The notes under the pieces are model-generated. The model was not told where the DNA came from, made no database searches, and worked only from the letters and a program-made list of their open reading frames with translations. DNA of 64,000 nucleotides from Corynebacterium kroppenstedtii DSM 44385 (GTDB lineage: Bacteria > Actinomycetota > Actinomycetes > Mycobacteriales > Mycobacteriaceae): assembly GCF_000023145.1 (NCBI RefSeq), contig NC_012704.1, positions 1,550,001-1,614,000 on the forward strand, read 5' to 3'. The translations under genes were made by a program, and so were the position numbers. Shown here piece by piece: positions 63,550-64,000 of this stretch. Each line of letters starts with the position of its first letter. Within the stretch, counting starts at the first letter, position 1.

Positions 63550-64000
63550 TTAGCCTTCCCATCGCTCGCGTGACGCTTCTTGTCCCAGGTCGTATTCATC
63601 AATAAGTCCACGACGAACCTGCGACGCCCGCTTACGCTCTTCCGCGGTACCACGATGGTTCTGTGACAAGCGCGCATCCGAACCACGACTATCCGGTGTG
63701 CGGTCGATACCCGCCGAGGTTGTCGGCTCCCACTCAAACGTGATGTCGCCAATAGTCACATCGCAGCCTGGCTCGGCGCCAGCATCAAAGAGAGCATCCT
63801 CCACACCGATTCGGGCCAGGCGATCAGCCAAGTACCCCACCGCTTCATCGTTCTCGAAGTCGGTCTGACGAATCCAGCGGTCGAGTTTCTTACCTTCGAC
63901 GATAAAGCCGCCGAGCTCATTGTCCGTGCCATTATCCGTGTGAACGACGAAATCCTCACCGGCGTTTTTCGCTGCGCTCTTGCGGCCCAGTTTTCCTCGA
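63550..64000 (-). CDS. obg: Obg/CgtA GTPase, C-terminal part
   Basis: C-terminal 150 residues of the ribosome-associated GTPase Obg; the rest lies beyond the right edge. The visible part is the Obg C-terminal (OCT) domain: [20 protein letters not shown], then [41 protein letters not shown] and FEWEP. A polar tail of about 50 residues (R, E, G, D) follows. The stop is at 63550. Obg upstream of proB is the standard actinobacterial order. The GTPase domain is not in the window. Confidence 0.93.
   Translation of the reverse strand, partial: RGKLGRKSAAKNAGEDFVVHTDNGTDNELGGFIVEGKKLDRWIRQTDFENDEAVGYLADRLARIGVEDALFDAGAEPGCDVTIGDITFEWEPTTSAGIDRTPDSRGSDARLSQNHRGTAEERKRASQVRRGLIDEYDLGQEASRERWEG

Noticed and set aside
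1..64000. Mobile elements, prophage, CRISPR, tRNA or rRNA genes
   Set aside because: No transposase, integrase or phage gene, no regular spaced repeats, and no tRNA-like cloverleaf or rRNA sequence noticed; gene order is that of a core chromosome.

Overview
The window reads as a chromosomal segment of a Corynebacterium. The strongest evidence is gene order. hrcA - hemW - conserved hypothetical - fadD - (divergent) malQ, and obg - proB - proA - nadD - rsfS - histidine phosphatase - degV - comEA - comEC - holA - (convergent) rpsT - pemK-like - lepA, match the order I know from corynebacteria and mycobacteria. Moderate GC and leaderless-looking starts also fit. The C. kroppenstedtii group is possible, but that is only a guess. 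I see no rRNA, tRNA, CRISPR array, transposase, integrase or prophage.

Layout. 1-8.3 kb: a leftward operon of a SNF2 helicase, a SWIM zinc-finger protein, SbcD and an SbcC-like ATPase (cut by the window start). 8.6-11.6 kb, rightward: proline symporter putP, a membrane-anchored HNH nuclease and a small membrane protein. 11.7-18.8 kb: DEAD-box RNA helicase, MatC-type carrier, a lipoprotein, an acidic unknown and a FhuF-like Fe-S protein. 19.2 kb: zur. 19.8-34.1 kb: a long leftward housekeeping block (VIT-type metal transporter, uppS, recO, era, CNNM/CorC protein, ybeY, phoH, rsmE, dnaJ, hrcA, hemW, unknown, fadD), with a CIRCE element between hrcA and dnaJ. 34.4-46.2 kb: malQ, two tiny membrane proteins on the other strand, a lone phytoene/squalene synthase, a MalY-type C-S lyase, a peptide ABC importer whose second permease and both ATPases are fused in one polypeptide, and a J-domain-like membrane protein. 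46.2-49.3 kb: 3-hydroxyacyl-CoA dehydrogenase, a DUF6636-like lipoprotein and a second, secreted HNH nuclease. 49.3-64 kb: lepA, PemK-like protein, rpsT, and the leftward obg-to-holA block.

How the genes work together. Several neighbourhoods are functional: DNA end processing and remodelling (SNF2/SWIM/SbcCD); ribosome and RNA maturation (era, ybeY, rsmE, phoH, later rsfS, obg, lepA, rpsT); heat shock (hrcA/dnaJ under CIRCE); proline supply (proB/proA, and putP for uptake); and DNA uptake (comEA/comEC).

Most notable observations: comEA is split by an apparent one-base loss in an A5 tract; two perfect consensus DnaA boxes lie head to head just upstream of comEA; a DppC-DppD-DppF triple fusion; a 26-residue membrane protein with a near-ideal ribosome binding site; and short tandem duplications that repeatedly copy the end and stop codon of a gene. 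None of these amounts to a clearly new defence or mobile system. Most of the window is core genome.
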